Origin: an uncultured Pelagibacteraceae bacterium
GTDB taxonomy: Bacteria; Pseudomonadota; Alphaproteobacteria; Pelagibacterales; AG-422-B15
Assembly (NCBI GenBank): GCA_902517885.1
Contig: CABYDZ010000003.1
Location: forward strand, 62,001 to 126,000
DNA: 64,000 bases
Direction of reading: 5' to 3'
The position numbers and the translations under genes were made by a program. The notes beneath the pieces are model-generated. The model worked only from the letters and a program-made list of their open reading frames with translations, was not told the origin of the DNA and made no database searches. The first letter of the stretch is position 1. Every line of letters begins with the position of its first letter. This document shows positions 27,153 through 36,276 of the stretch, piece by piece.

Positions 27153-28031
27153 ATGAACAAATACAACAATGAAATTTTTGGAACTTTATGTTTATTGGCT
27201 GCAGGTTTCTTTCTTAGTTTTGGAGGGCTTCTGATTAGGCTTGTTGATGAAGCATCGACGATGCAGATAACATCCTACCGATCAATAACGTTCTCACTAG
27301 TGGCACTTATTTATATTTTATTTAAGTATAAATCTCAGACCCCTAAGGCATTTATCAATATTGGAAGCAGTGGAGTAATACTAATGTTTGTTCTAGGTTT
27401 GAGTAATATTTTTTTTGTTTTTGGGATGAGCAATACAACCGTTGCTAACGCTGTATTTATAATGAGTACGGGCCCTTTATTTGCAGCCTTCGCGAGTTAT
27501 TTTTTTCTAAAAAAAATAATAGGCACTAAAACTATCATCGCAATAGCAGGATCTATGTTTGGAATTGGTATAATGTTTTCTCAAGGATTGGGGTCTGCTA
27601 ATAATTTAGGGAATATAATTATTTTATTTGTTCCAATTTGTTTTGCAATTCAATTAACAATGGTGAATAGCAAGCCAGACGTCGATTATGTTCCCTCTGT
27701 GTTTCTCTCAGGTCTCTTTGTATTATTTGTCGGTCTGGCTATCATCCCAGATTATTCAATTAGCATGGGAGACTTGTTTATCGTTCTTTTTATGGGTGCA
27801 TTTCAAGTAGGGTTAGGATTTTTATTAATTACAATTGGATCAAGATATATACCACCACATAGAGCGGCACTTTATGTACTTCTTGAACCAGTGCTGGCTC
27901 CACTTTGGGCGTGGATCGGTGTAGGTGAAACACCTCCTTATATTGAACTTCTTGGTGGATTAATTGTCTTTTCTTTTGTCCTCTGGAGACTTATTGATCA
28001 GTTTCTTGAAGCTGAGAAACATAAAGAATGA
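27153..28031 (+). CDS. EamA/DMT-family permease
   Basis: A 292-residue membrane protein with about ten helices in two EamA repeats. AAGFFLSFGGLLIRLV starts repeat one and SNTTVANAVFIMSTGPLFAA is the conserved end of the first half. The second repeat ends with RAALYVLLEPVLAPLWAWIGVGE, typical of this family. It is divergent from the alkylsulfatase and is followed by a TauD-like dioxygenase 30 bp later. Substrate unknown. Confidence 0.87.
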   Translation: MNKYNNEIFGTLCLLAAGFFLSFGGLLIRLVDEASTMQITSYRSITFSLVALIYILFKYKSQTPKAFINIGSSGVILMFVLGLSNIFFVFGMSNTTVANAVFIMSTGPLFAAFASYFFLKKIIGTKTIIAIAGSMFGIGIMFSQGLGSANNLGNIIILFVPICFAIQLTMVNSKPDVDYVPSVFLSGLFVLFVGLAIIPDYSISMGDLFIVLFMGAFQVGLGFLLITIGSRYIPPHRAALYVLLEPVLAPLWAWIGVGETPPYIELLGGLIVFSFVLWRLIDQFLEAEKHKE

Positions 28032-28061
28032 CAATTTTTTCTAAAAAAAGTAGATTTAAGT

Positions 28062-28892
28062 ATGGACGTTAAACTTCTTTCAGGGGCATTAGGAGCAGAA
28101 ATTTCTGGTATATCTCTAAATAATATTAATAAAGAAATATTTAATACTGTAAACGAATTATTACTTGAACATAAAGTTATTTTTTTCAGAGATCAAAATA
28201 TCACTCCTGAGGAACAAATAAGATTTGCAAAATTTTTTGGTCCCATTGAAGAACACGCTTATGTTAAAGGAAGAGAAGGCTACCCAGAAATAACAAGATT
28301 AATTAAAGGTGCTGAAGAGAAAAATCAATGGGGCGAAGGATGGCACAGTGATGTCAGCTATAATGAAAACCCTACAAAAGCTGTCATACTAAAGTCAGTT
28401 AAAATACCGCCAGTAGGTGGAGATACAGTTTTCTCAAACATGGAATTGGCTTGGGAGACGCTGGATAAGGAAATTAAAGATATTGTTGAAGATAAAAGAG
28501 CTGAACACTTCTCTCTTGGAGCAGGTTTCTTTATAGATGAATATAAATATTTTGAAAGCAATGGCAATGATGCTGAAGAATATTCCAATCATCATCCTAT
28601 CGTAAGAACTCATCCTGAAACGGGAAAAAAAATATTATTTGTAAATTGGACCTATACAAAAAAAATTGAAGGACTTGAAGAGTCTGAAAGCAATGAAATA
28701 CTCTCTAAAATATTTGAACATCAATCACGTCTGGATTTAACATGCAGATACACATGGTCCGAAAATAATGTAGCAATATGGGATAATCGTAGCGTAATCC
28801 ATTACGCAATAGCAGATTTTTTTCCTGGCAGAGGTCTTGGACATGAAAGAATAATGGACAGAATTGCAGTATTGGGAGACCGTCCTTATTAA
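28062..28892 (+). CDS. TauD/TfdA-family 2-oxoglutarate dioxygenase
   Basis: A 276-residue Fe(II)/2-oxoglutarate enzyme. The facial triad is H95-x-D97 in WHSDVSY and H247 in IWDNRSVIHYA; R263 in GHERIMDR fits the 2-oxoglutarate carboxylate. The family hydroxylates taurine, aryloxyacetates, sulfate esters and other substrates. The gene lies close to an alkylsulfatase, but the permease between them is on the other strand, so a shared role is only suggestive. The last 4 bp (TTAA) overlap the stop of yciB. Confidence 0.88.
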   Translation: MDVKLLSGALGAEISGISLNNINKEIFNTVNELLLEHKVIFFRDQNITPEEQIRFAKFFGPIEEHAYVKGREGYPEITRLIKGAEEKNQWGEGWHSDVSYNENPTKAVILKSVKIPPVGGDTVFSNMELAWETLDKEIKDIVEDKRAEHFSLGAGFFIDEYKYFESNGNDAEEYSNHHPIVRTHPETGKKILFVNWTYTKKIEGLEESESNEILSKIFEHQSRLDLTCRYTWSENNVAIWDNRSVIHYAIADFFPGRGLGHERIMDRIAVLGDRPY

Positions 28893-29431
28893 TTATCTAG
28901 AAGGTTTTTCTGAATAAAAAATACTTGAGAAAAGATAAATATAAAGGTTAAACCCATAATGCCGAAAAGCTTGAAGTTTACCCATACGGCATCCGAGAAA
29001 TTCCTATAAACTACCTCATTTGCAGCAGCTAAAAATAGAAAAAAGTACGCCCATCTTTTACTTAGATTTATCCAGCCAAAATCCGTTAAATTTATTGCTG
29101 AGCCCATGAGATTTTTTAATAAAGGTTTGTTAAAATACAAGCCTATAAATAATGCTAAAGAGAAGATTAAATTTACAAGTGTTACTTTAAACTTAATAAA
29201 AAACGGATCATTAAAATAAATCGTCAATCCCCCAAAAACAAAAATCAAAATAGTACTGAATAATAACATTGGAGATACTTTTCTTTCGATTAAGTATGAT
29301 CCAGCAATCGCAATACCTGCCGCAATCATCAAAGGAAGTATAGCTTCTTGAATTTGACCTGTCTTAATGAAGAAGTAAAAGAAAACGACTAAAGGCCCGA
29401 GTTCAAATACTTGTTTTAAGGAACCACGCAT
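28889..29431 (-). CDS. yciB: Inner-membrane septation protein A
   Basis: A 180-residue protein with about six membrane segments. FELGPLVVFFYFF at the N-terminus and WAYFFLFLAAANEVVYRNFSDAVWVNFKLFG in the C-terminal third match YciB/IspZ. It acts in the cell envelope and has been tied to cell division and membrane integrity. Encoded downstream of hspQ, 12 bp apart, likely in one transcript. Alternative name: ispZ. Confidence 0.9.
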   Translation of the reverse strand: MRGSLKQVFELGPLVVFFYFFIKTGQIQEAILPLMIAAGIAIAGSYLIERKVSPMLLFSTILIFVFGGLTIYFNDPFFIKFKVTLVNLIFSLALFIGLYFNKPLLKNLMGSAINLTDFGWINLSKRWAYFFLFLAAANEVVYRNFSDAVWVNFKLFGIMGLTFIFIFSQVFFIQKNLLDN

Positions 29432-29443
29432 ATAAATATATTT

Positions 29444-29770
29444 TTAATTATGCTTTGCTTTGGAAATATATTTTCCATTTTTAATACCCTCAAACATCTC
29501 TTCTAATAATGGGTGTGTCACAGGATCGTCTGATTCATCAACTAATAAGTTTTGTTGAGAAACATATGCCACATAAGATGGTTGGCTTGGTGCTTCAGCG
29601 AGTAAATGATAAAAAGGCTGATCTTTTCTTGGACGAACTTGCATAGGTATTGATTGATACCACTCCTCAGTATTGTTAAATTCTGGATCAACATCAAATA
29701 TCACACCACGAAAATCAAAATATCTGTGTTTTACGATCGAGCCGATTTGAAATTTTGCTTTATTGATCAT
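29444..29770 (-). CDS. hspQ: Heat shock protein HspQ
   Basis: 108 residues from ATG 29770 (MINKAKFQIGSIVKH), which matches the family N-terminus; the track's longer start adds 12 hydrophobic residues that are not conserved. FDFRGVIFDVDPEF, PFYHLLAEAP and YVSQQNLLVDES are HspQ landmarks. HspQ binds hemimethylated DNA in enterobacteria and also acts as a Lon specificity enhancer. Here it sits between a DsbA-like gene and yciB. Confidence 0.88.
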   Translation of the reverse strand: MINKAKFQIGSIVKHRYFDFRGVIFDVDPEFNNTEEWYQSIPMQVRPRKDQPFYHLLAEAPSQPSYVAYVSQQNLLVDESDDPVTHPLLEEMFEGIKNGKYISKAKHN

Positions 29771-29835
29771 TAAAGAAAGAATAAGTATATTCTTAGATAT
29801 TTTCAAGCGTGTTCTTAAAAAAATATAATTGATAA

Positions 29836-30438
29836 TTACTTAATTAATGTTTCTAAAGTCTTATATTGAAGATAACCAGGATAAATAGAATCATTTACAA
29901 TCGAAACAGGTGTTCCACGAAGCCCTAAACTTTTTGCTAATTTCATATTTGCATCTATGATATCATTTGATTTTTGACCGACTGCCTCTTGAAATATTTC
30001 TTCCCCATTTAGATCAATTTTATTAAGTATGTCGACTATACTTACTTTTTTCATCTTTGGACCAAGCTGCATAAACTGATTATGGACTTCGAAATATAAA
30101 TTAGGATATCTTTGCCAAACAATAAGGGCAATTTTAGCGGCTGTATCAGATATATCTCCAAATATTGGCCATTCCATATAAATTATTTTAACATTATCTT
30201 TATTATTCAATAGCTTTTGAAAATCCTTAGCCTGCTTTGCACAGTAACTACATCTGTAATCAAAAAACTCTATAATTGTATAATCTGCTTCACTGTTTCC
30301 AACTGTAGGAAGAGCTGCAGTGTCATAATTTCTCACGATGAAACTTGCTAGATTTTGATCATCTTCAGCAAAGCTAATACTGAACACATTAAAAAGTAAA
30401 AATAGTGTTAACGTTGTTTGAAATAATTTATTTATCAT
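29836..30438 (-). CDS. DsbA-family periplasmic thiol-disulfide protein
   Basis: A 200-residue protein with signal peptide (ending near SFAEDD). The thioredoxin-fold active site is C63-S-Y-C66 in FFDYRCSYCAK, and the cis-proline loop is RGTPV near residue 175. It resembles Com1/DsbA-like proteins of alphaproteobacteria, which form or shuffle disulphides in exported proteins. The start overlaps the end of murU by 11 bp. CSYC is less oxidising than CPHC, but the direction cannot be settled from sequence. Confidence 0.85.
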   Translation of the reverse strand: MINKLFQTTLTLFLLFNVFSISFAEDDQNLASFIVRNYDTAALPTVGNSEADYTIIEFFDYRCSYCAKQAKDFQKLLNNKDNVKIIYMEWPIFGDISDTAAKIALIVWQRYPNLYFEVHNQFMQLGPKMKKVSIVDILNKIDLNGEEIFQEAVGQKSNDIIDANMKLAKSLGLRGTPVSIVNDSIYPGYLQYKTLETLIK

Positions 30439-31123
30439 CTTTTAAATATTCATTCAATAATTCCGCTGTTCCTAAATGTAGTGCATTTGTATTAAATTGG
30501 TATCCCTTCAGGGTTTTTTTATTGATACATAAATTCCAAGCTTCATTAATGGAAAAAACCTCTTTTTCTATACCGTTAAATGCATTTTGACTGATAATTT
30601 GAGCACCAATATAAACATATGGCTCAGAACTTGCATCATATCTTATTAAATCATTATTCTTTAATTTACAAAAATCACCCTTATCTTTGAATGCTCTAAA
30701 GTTACTTTTAGGCACCAAACCAAGAAATGCTTCAGCCTCTTCCGGATAGCTATTTATCATATCTACAATTAATTCCTTATCTGATTCACCCCAAATAACA
30801 TCGCTATTTAAGACTAGAGATTTGTTAATATTATACTTATCAAGTATTTTCTTTATTCCCCCTCCTGTATCTAAAAGTAAATCTGACTCATCTGAGACCC
30901 TGATATTATTTTGATTTAAGTTATTTATAAAATTTAATATCTTATCTGACTTATAGTGAACGTTTATAATAATTTCTTTGGCTCTAATTTCGTTAAGTAA
31001 ATCAATTGCGTATTGGATGAATGGCTTGTTGTTTATTTTAATTAGTGGCTTGGGGATATCAGGATCATAACTTCTCATTCTTTTCCCGAGACCTGCTGCT
31101 AGAATTATTGCAGAATCAATCAT
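30428..31123 (-). CDS. murU: N-acetylmuramate-1-phosphate uridylyltransferase
   Basis: A 231-residue nucleotidyltransferase. The N-terminal signature ILAAGLGKRMRSYDPDIPKPL with KPLIKINNKPFI and LLDTGGGIKKIL are typical. In the bypass cell-wall recycling pathway MurU makes UDP-MurNAc from MurNAc-1-phosphate, following AmgK. The gene order tsaE-amgK-murU supports this over a mannose or glucose nucleotidyltransferase. Overlaps amgK by 4 bp. Confidence 0.85.
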   Translation of the reverse strand: MIDSAIILAAGLGKRMRSYDPDIPKPLIKINNKPFIQYAIDLLNEIRAKEIIINVHYKSDKILNFINNLNQNNIRVSDESDLLLDTGGGIKKILDKYNINKSLVLNSDVIWGESDKELIVDMINSYPEEAEAFLGLVPKSNFRAFKDKGDFCKLKNNDLIRYDASSEPYVYIGAQIISQNAFNGIEKEVFSINEAWNLCINKKTLKGYQFNTNALHLGTAELLNEYLKDDK

Positions 31124-32100
31124 ATTAGTTCATGGTTTTTAAATTGCTTTAGCCAGTTTACAAGATTAATAAAAAATGGATCTTTTAAATTTTTTCGAAT
31201 AAGTTTTACTGTATTTGGTAAATATTTTAGATAACTTTCTTTTTTATCCCTTATAGAAAGTCTACAAAAAATACCTAATATTTTTAAATTTCTCTGAATT
31301 GAAAAGAACCTCATTTCTCTCTCTGCACCCTGAAAATCAGTATTTATAGTTTTTATATAAAATTCTAATAATTTTTTCTTTAAGTTACTCTTAAGTGGCC
31401 TTCTAACATCCTCAAGTAAAGATGCTAAATCATATAGAGGGGATCCAATTACGGCATCTTGAAAATCAATTAAACCAACTTGCCTTAGAGACTTTTGATT
31501 ATTTAAATAAAATAAATTATCTACGTGATAGTCTCTTAATACCAAAGTCGATGATTGTGGTTTTATATTATTATAAAAATCACTTAAAATTTGAGTGAAT
31601 TCTTTTTTTTGATCATTACTAACCAACTCACCTTTTCTTTTTTCCAAGTACCAATCTATAAATAGCAATGACTCATTTACTAGAAAATCTATAGAATAGC
31701 TTTTTAATTTACTAAGTTCTTTTTCTTTACTTTTTGATTGTCGATTAATTTCTATTAATACTTCAACTGCTTTTTTATATAATTCACTCTCATTATCTTT
31801 ATTGAGAATATTTGAAAATGATGTTTGCCCAAAATCTTCTAGTAACATAAATCCATATTTAGTGTCGAAAGATATTATTTGTGGTGCACTCAGATTAAAA
31901 GTATGAATAATATCAGCTACAGTTCTGAATTGTTCAATTGACTCTCCCTTCTCAGGAGGCGCATCCATAACAATTAAATTTTTATTTTTGATTCGATAAT
32001 ATTTTCTAAAGGACGCGTCATTTTTAATAGAAATAATATCCTCCTCTTTAAAGCCACAATTGAGAACAAAGCTATGAAGGTTTAAATTTCGATTATTCAT
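31120..32100 (-). CDS. amgK: Cell wall recycling sugar kinase (AmgK)
   Basis: A 326-residue aminoglycoside-phosphotransferase-fold protein. LRDYHVDNLFYLN holds the catalytic Asp/Asn (Brenner motif) and GLIDFQDAVIG the metal-binding aspartate. AmgK phosphorylates MurNAc and GlcNAc at the anomeric carbon. It starts directly after the tsaE stop and overlaps murU. The kinase family is broad, but context gives the assignment. Confidence 0.87.
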   Translation of the reverse strand: MNNRNLNLHSFVLNCGFKEEDIISIKNDASFRKYYRIKNKNLIVMDAPPEKGESIEQFRTVADIIHTFNLSAPQIISFDTKYGFMLLEDFGQTSFSNILNKDNESELYKKAVEVLIEINRQSKSKEKELSKLKSYSIDFLVNESLLFIDWYLEKRKGELVSNDQKKEFTQILSDFYNNIKPQSSTLVLRDYHVDNLFYLNNQKSLRQVGLIDFQDAVIGSPLYDLASLLEDVRRPLKSNLKKKLLEFYIKTINTDFQGAEREMRFFSIQRNLKILGIFCRLSIRDKKESYLKYLPNTVKLIRKNLKDPFFINLVNWLKQFKNHELI

Positions 32101-32544
32101 CTAGTATTTTTGATTTTTGAATTTGCCTCTTAAAGTGATTTTCACACTTCTTGAAAACTTGCTTTTAATTTGAAAACTCATTTCGATTCGGTCATTTGGT
32201 AATATTTCTTCAAATTTATCTGACCATTCAATTAAGCAGACATCATCTGTTACTGCTTCTCCAAAATTAAGTTCAAAGAGTTCACTAGAATTTTTTAATC
32301 GATAAAAATCATAATGATTTATTGTATGGCTATCATTTTCATAAACTTGCAAAAGAGTAAAAGTTGGGCTTGGAATTTCTTTAAATTCTATACCTTTAAA
32401 AAAATTTCTAATAAAATATCTTGTAAATGTAGTTTTTCCTGAACCTAAATCGCCATTTAAGCATATGACTGTATTGTCTTGTTTAGATAGTTTAACCAGT
32501 CTTTTGGCCAGTTTCTCTGTATCACCTTCATTCCTCAGAAGCAT
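32101..32544 (-). CDS. tsaE: tRNA t6A biosynthesis ATPase
   Basis: A 147-residue P-loop protein. Walker A is GDLGSGKTTFTRYF, with SPTFTLLQVY and NHYDFYRLKN typical of TsaE. It supports threonylcarbamoyl-adenosine formation at position 37 of ANN-decoding tRNAs together with TsaB and TsaD. In alphaproteobacteria it is characteristically followed by amgK, as here. Confidence 0.92.
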   Translation of the reverse strand: MLLRNEGDTEKLAKRLVKLSKQDNTVICLNGDLGSGKTTFTRYFIRNFFKGIEFKEIPSPTFTLLQVYENDSHTINHYDFYRLKNSSELFELNFGEAVTDDVCLIEWSDKFEEILPNDRIEMSFQIKSKFSRSVKITLRGKFKNQKY

Positions 32545-32571
32545 GGAAGAATAATATCTTAAAAATGTGAA

Positions 32572-33864
32572 TTAGTATCTATAAGCTTCAGGCTTATAAG
32601 GCCCTTCAGGAGTAACACTTATATAATCTGCTTGTTCTTTTGATAATTTAGTAAGTTTTGCGCCTACTTTTTCTAAATGAAGTCTTGCAACTTTCTCATC
32701 TAAATGTTTTGGAAGTACGTACACTTTTTTCTCATATTTTTCAGGATTGTTCCAAAGTTCAATCTGAGCAGTAACCTGGTTTGTAAATGATGCACTCATA
32801 ACGAAACTAGGATGACCTGTTGCACAACCAAGGTTAACCAACCTACCTTCTGCAAGTAAAATAATTCTTTTTTCACTAGGAAGAGTAATTTCGTGAACCT
32901 GAGGTTTAATTTCATCCCACTTATAATTTTTTAGAGCCTCAACTTGAATTTCGTTATCGAAGTGACCAATGTTACACAGTATAGCTCTATCTTTCATTTC
33001 TCTCATATGATCAGCAGTTACAATATCCTTGTTACCTGTAGCAGTAACAACAATATCCGCTTCTTTAATCATATCATCCATTGTAACAACCTCGTAACCC
33101 TCCATTGCTGCTTGCAATGCACATATAGGATCTGCTTCAGTGACCATTACTCTTGCCCCACTTTGACGCAGAGAAGCTGCACTACCTTTTCCAACATCGC
33201 CAAACCCAGCAACGATTGCAACCTTTCCTGACATCATAACATCGGTCGCTCTTTTAATGCCGTCCACTAAACTCTCTCTACATCCATAGAGATTATCAAA
33301 TTTAGATTTAGTTACAGAGTCATTCACATTTATTGCTGGTACCATGAGAGTTCCATCAATTTCCATTTTTTTGAGTGCTAATACTCCAGTAGTAGTTTCT
33401 TCAGATAGACCTTTTACATCATTAAGCAGCTCTTTGTATTCTCTATGCATTAAACCTGTGAGATCGCCGCCATCATCTAATATTAAATTGGGTTTCCACC
33501 CTTCTTTTCCCTCGATAGTTTGTCGAACACACCACCAATACTCTTCTTCTGTTTCCCCTTTCCAGGCATAAACAGGGATGCCTGCTTTAGCTATTGCAGC
33601 GGCAGCATGATCTTGTGTTGAAAAAATATTACAGGATGACCATCTGACGTCAGCTCCCAGTTCTACCAAAGTTTCAATTAAAACTGCAGTTTGGATAGTC
33701 ATATGAAGACAGCCTACTATTCTTGCACCATCTAGAGGTTTCTGGCCTTTATACTCATCTCTTAAGGCCATCAGACCTGGCATCTCAGTCTCAGCAAGGG
33801 ATATTTCTTTCCTGCCGAACTCAGCTTGTTCTATATCTGCTACTTTAAAATCTTCGTTGGCCAT
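32572..33864 (-). CDS. ahcY: S-adenosylhomocysteine hydrolase
   Basis: A 430-residue protein with the NAD-binding [31 protein letters not shown] with the active-site lysine and aspartate, and the C-terminal [12 protein letters not shown] that reaches into the partner's NAD site. It splits SAH into adenosine and homocysteine, closing the methyl cycle. Located between tsaE and the chvGI system on the same strand; no SAH or SAM riboswitch is visible upstream, only a 46-bp spacer. Confidence 0.95.
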   Translation of the reverse strand: MANEDFKVADIEQAEFGRKEISLAETEMPGLMALRDEYKGQKPLDGARIVGCLHMTIQTAVLIETLVELGADVRWSSCNIFSTQDHAAAAIAKAGIPVYAWKGETEEEYWWCVRQTIEGKEGWKPNLILDDGGDLTGLMHREYKELLNDVKGLSEETTTGVLALKKMEIDGTLMVPAINVNDSVTKSKFDNLYGCRESLVDGIKRATDVMMSGKVAIVAGFGDVGKGSAASLRQSGARVMVTEADPICALQAAMEGYEVVTMDDMIKEADIVVTATGNKDIVTADHMREMKDRAILCNIGHFDNEIQVEALKNYKWDEIKPQVHEITLPSEKRIILLAEGRLVNLGCATGHPSFVMSASFTNQVTAQIELWNNPEKYEKKVYVLPKHLDEKVARLHLEKVGAKLTKLSKEQADYISVTPEGPYKPEAYRY

Positions 33865-33910
33865 AATTACGAATAAAATATAGGGTTAAATAGATTAATA
33901 TTCAATATGA

Positions 33911-35443
33911 TTATTTATTAATATTTACCTGCGGTAGGTTGACAATAAACTTCGCGCCCTTAATAACATTTTCTTCTATAACATTATCTACAGAAATTGA
34001 GCCTTCATGTGCATCAACAATCTGTTTGGCAATATTTAATCCAAGTCCAGAATGTAATTTATTATCTTCTTCTCTTAGGGAATAAAAACGCTCAAAAATT
34101 CTTTTCATATTAGGCTCCTTTATACCCGGCCCCTCGTCAACAATTGCTATACTCAGGTAGTTACTAGTCGATGATAAAAGGACTTTTATAATTCCAGGCT
34201 TTGGAGAAAAGGAAATTGCGTTATCAATAATATTTTTAATGGCTTGTGAAAAAAACTTCTTCTGACCATCAACAAAAATATCCTTTTGATTATCTTGATC
34301 GTATAAAAATTTTATTTGAATTTGATCCGGCAATACTTTTTGAGTATCTTCTATAATCTCATTTAATAAGGGTATAATTTCAAATTTTTGCAATTGGCTT
34401 TTATATAAATTTACCTCATTTTTAATCATCGCTGAATAATCGGTGATGATACTTTCAATTCTTGAAATATCATTCTGAATAAGATTTAGAAATTTTTTTT
34501 GGCTATCACTCATCTCATCTGTAATAACCTCTGAAGCCATTTTAATTGAGGCAAGAGGATTTCGTATTTCATGCATTAAATCAGCTGAATTATTTTCAGC
34601 ATTATCAATTTTATTATATAAACTATTTAACATTTCATTAATGATCTTAGATAGTTGACCAATTTCGTCATCTCTTCTATCCAGTCCAGAAATAAGAGGT
34701 TTCGTTTTATGGTCCATTTGGACTTTTTCAGCAGCATTTGCTAAGTTTCTAATAGGTTTGAGGATTATAAAGTTTAAAAAAAATGAAAATAATATTAAGC
34801 ATCCTCCAATAGCTAAACCTGTTAGTAATACGTTTAGTTGTATTTGATTATTTATGTTTTGAATGTTGGTATTGTCTTCATGCGCAACAATATAGTAGTA
34901 AATGTCATCGTAACTAATTGGAAATATTGAGACCAATTCAAGTTTATTGTTATTCAACTTAATCGAAAAGTTTTTTTGAATCCCTTTTTCTAAATTTCTA
35001 AAATTAGTCAGGAATGTTGGGTGATTTAAAAAATCTCTATTAGCTAAATTTTCTTTTTGATCTAAGTTCAAGGTAATTGTTGAACTATTTTCATCTATGA
35101 TCTCTACTTCTGTGGCAGACTGATTTGTAAAAGAACTGTTTTCTAAGTCATATCCTTTCGTATCTAACAAGATACTCATGTTCTCATCCATAATTATAAT
35201 TGAAAGATTTTTGATTTCTAACTTAGAAAGAATAACTTCCGCAGATAGTTGTGTTTTTATATCTCTGAGCAAATTTGAAGTTTTTAAGAAGTTATAAATA
35301 ATCAACGACTGATTATCGATTTGTTTAAGTCTTTTATTAAGTTGATAGTTATTAAGGAATATAATTATGAATATTGCACTAACTATTAAAACTAGCAATC
35401 CAACAAAATTATATAATAAAAATTTTCTAAATAGGCTGTTCAA
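33911..35443 (-). CDS. chvG: Sensor histidine kinase ChvG
   Basis: A 510-residue kinase: helix at residues 10-30, a periplasmic sensor domain of about 170 residues, a second helix around 203-228, HAMP, dimerisation domain with H291 in DLMHEIRNPLASIKMAS, and an HATPase with N-box (KNIIDNAISFSP), G1 (VDEGPGI) and SGLGLNIAK. ChvG/ExoS senses envelope and pH conditions in alphaproteobacteria. It follows chvI by 13 bp and lies near pckA, the conserved location. Confidence 0.9.
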   Translation of the reverse strand: MNSLFRKFLLYNFVGLLVLIVSAIFIIIFLNNYQLNKRLKQIDNQSLIIYNFLKTSNLLRDIKTQLSAEVILSKLEIKNLSIIIMDENMSILLDTKGYDLENSSFTNQSATEVEIIDENSSTITLNLDQKENLANRDFLNHPTFLTNFRNLEKGIQKNFSIKLNNNKLELVSIFPISYDDIYYYIVAHEDNTNIQNINNQIQLNVLLTGLAIGGCLILFSFFLNFIILKPIRNLANAAEKVQMDHKTKPLISGLDRRDDEIGQLSKIINEMLNSLYNKIDNAENNSADLMHEIRNPLASIKMASEVITDEMSDSQKKFLNLIQNDISRIESIITDYSAMIKNEVNLYKSQLQKFEIIPLLNEIIEDTQKVLPDQIQIKFLYDQDNQKDIFVDGQKKFFSQAIKNIIDNAISFSPKPGIIKVLLSSTSNYLSIAIVDEGPGIKEPNMKRIFERFYSLREEDNKLHSGLGLNIAKQIVDAHEGSISVDNVIEENVIKGAKFIVNLPQVNINK

Positions 35444-35456
35444 GTTGTATACTGTA

Positions 35457-36155
35457 TTATTTCCATTTATATCCTGATCCGTATAACGTATTGATTGATT
35501 TAAAATCAGGATCTATTTTTCTAAATTTTTTTCTAATCCTTTTTATATGACTGTCAATTGTTCTATCATCTACATCTAATTCATCTCTGTAAGCAATTTC
35601 CATTAATCTATCTCTTGATTTAACAATGCCTGGTCTTTCAACCAATTCCTTAATTATTTTAAATTCAGTAGTGGTTAGAGGTTCTAAAAGTGATTTCTCT
35701 TTCCACTCACATTCGTATCTCAAGCAGTCTAGCCTGAGATTTCCCTGTATGATAATTTGTTTTTTTTCAGAATTTTCTTTCTCTATATTTTTTCTGTGAA
35801 GTGTATTTTTAATTGTTTCTATTAAGATTTCTTTAGAAAAGTTTCCACTCTTTGTTACATAGCTATCAACACCATGCATTAAGCCTTTCAATCTATCGGC
35901 CTCTTGGTCTTTAGATGTCAGAAAGATCACAGGTATTTCAGTTTTTTCTCTTATTTTTTTAAATAATTCGTATCCATCCATTTTTGGCATTTTTATATCA
36001 ATTACTGCTAATTCAGGTGGATACCTAGACATGCCGATCAACGCTGACTGACCGTCACTATAAGTATGGATTTCAAATTCCTCTTTTTTAAGCAACTCTT
36101 CAAGAGAGATTAAAATATTTCGATCATCATCTACGAGGGCAATAAGGTGTTTCAT
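35457..36155 (-). CDS. chvI: Response regulator ChvI
   Basis: A 232-residue OmpR-type regulator. Receiver domain: acidic cluster DDDR, phosphoacceptor D53 in VIDIKMPKMDG, K in VTKSG. The C-terminal winged helix contains VDDRTIDSHIKRIRKKFRKID. It pairs with ChvG and in relatives controls envelope, exopolysaccharide and acid responses. Divergent from pckA by 121 bp, suggesting the shared region could hold its own binding sites. Confidence 0.92.
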   Translation of the reverse strand: MKHLIALVDDDRNILISLEELLKKEEFEIHTYSDGQSALIGMSRYPPELAVIDIKMPKMDGYELFKKIREKTEIPVIFLTSKDQEADRLKGLMHGVDSYVTKSGNFSKEILIETIKNTLHRKNIEKENSEKKQIIIQGNLRLDCLRYECEWKEKSLLEPLTTTEFKIIKELVERPGIVKSRDRLMEIAYRDELDVDDRTIDSHIKRIRKKFRKIDPDFKSINTLYGSGYKWK

Positions 36156-36276
36156 TTTAAATTTTCATTGTATTTTAAAGTATTATATGACCATAAAATG
36201 GCAAAAATATTGTATAATTTAACTAACAGTTTTTTTCATTTATTTAGATATTAGCACTTAACATACATGTTATTAT
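36156..36276. promoter_or_regulatory. Divergent chvI/pckA control region
   Basis: A 121-bp AT-rich spacer. TATAAT on the minus strand at 36182-36187 would start chvI about 20 nt before its ATG. TATAAT on the plus strand at 36213-36218 would serve pckA. A small palindrome, TAACAT-ac-ATGTTA, lies at 36259-36272 in the pckA leader. No good -35 hexamers are seen at standard spacing, which is compatible with activator-dependent promoters. Confidence 0.45.
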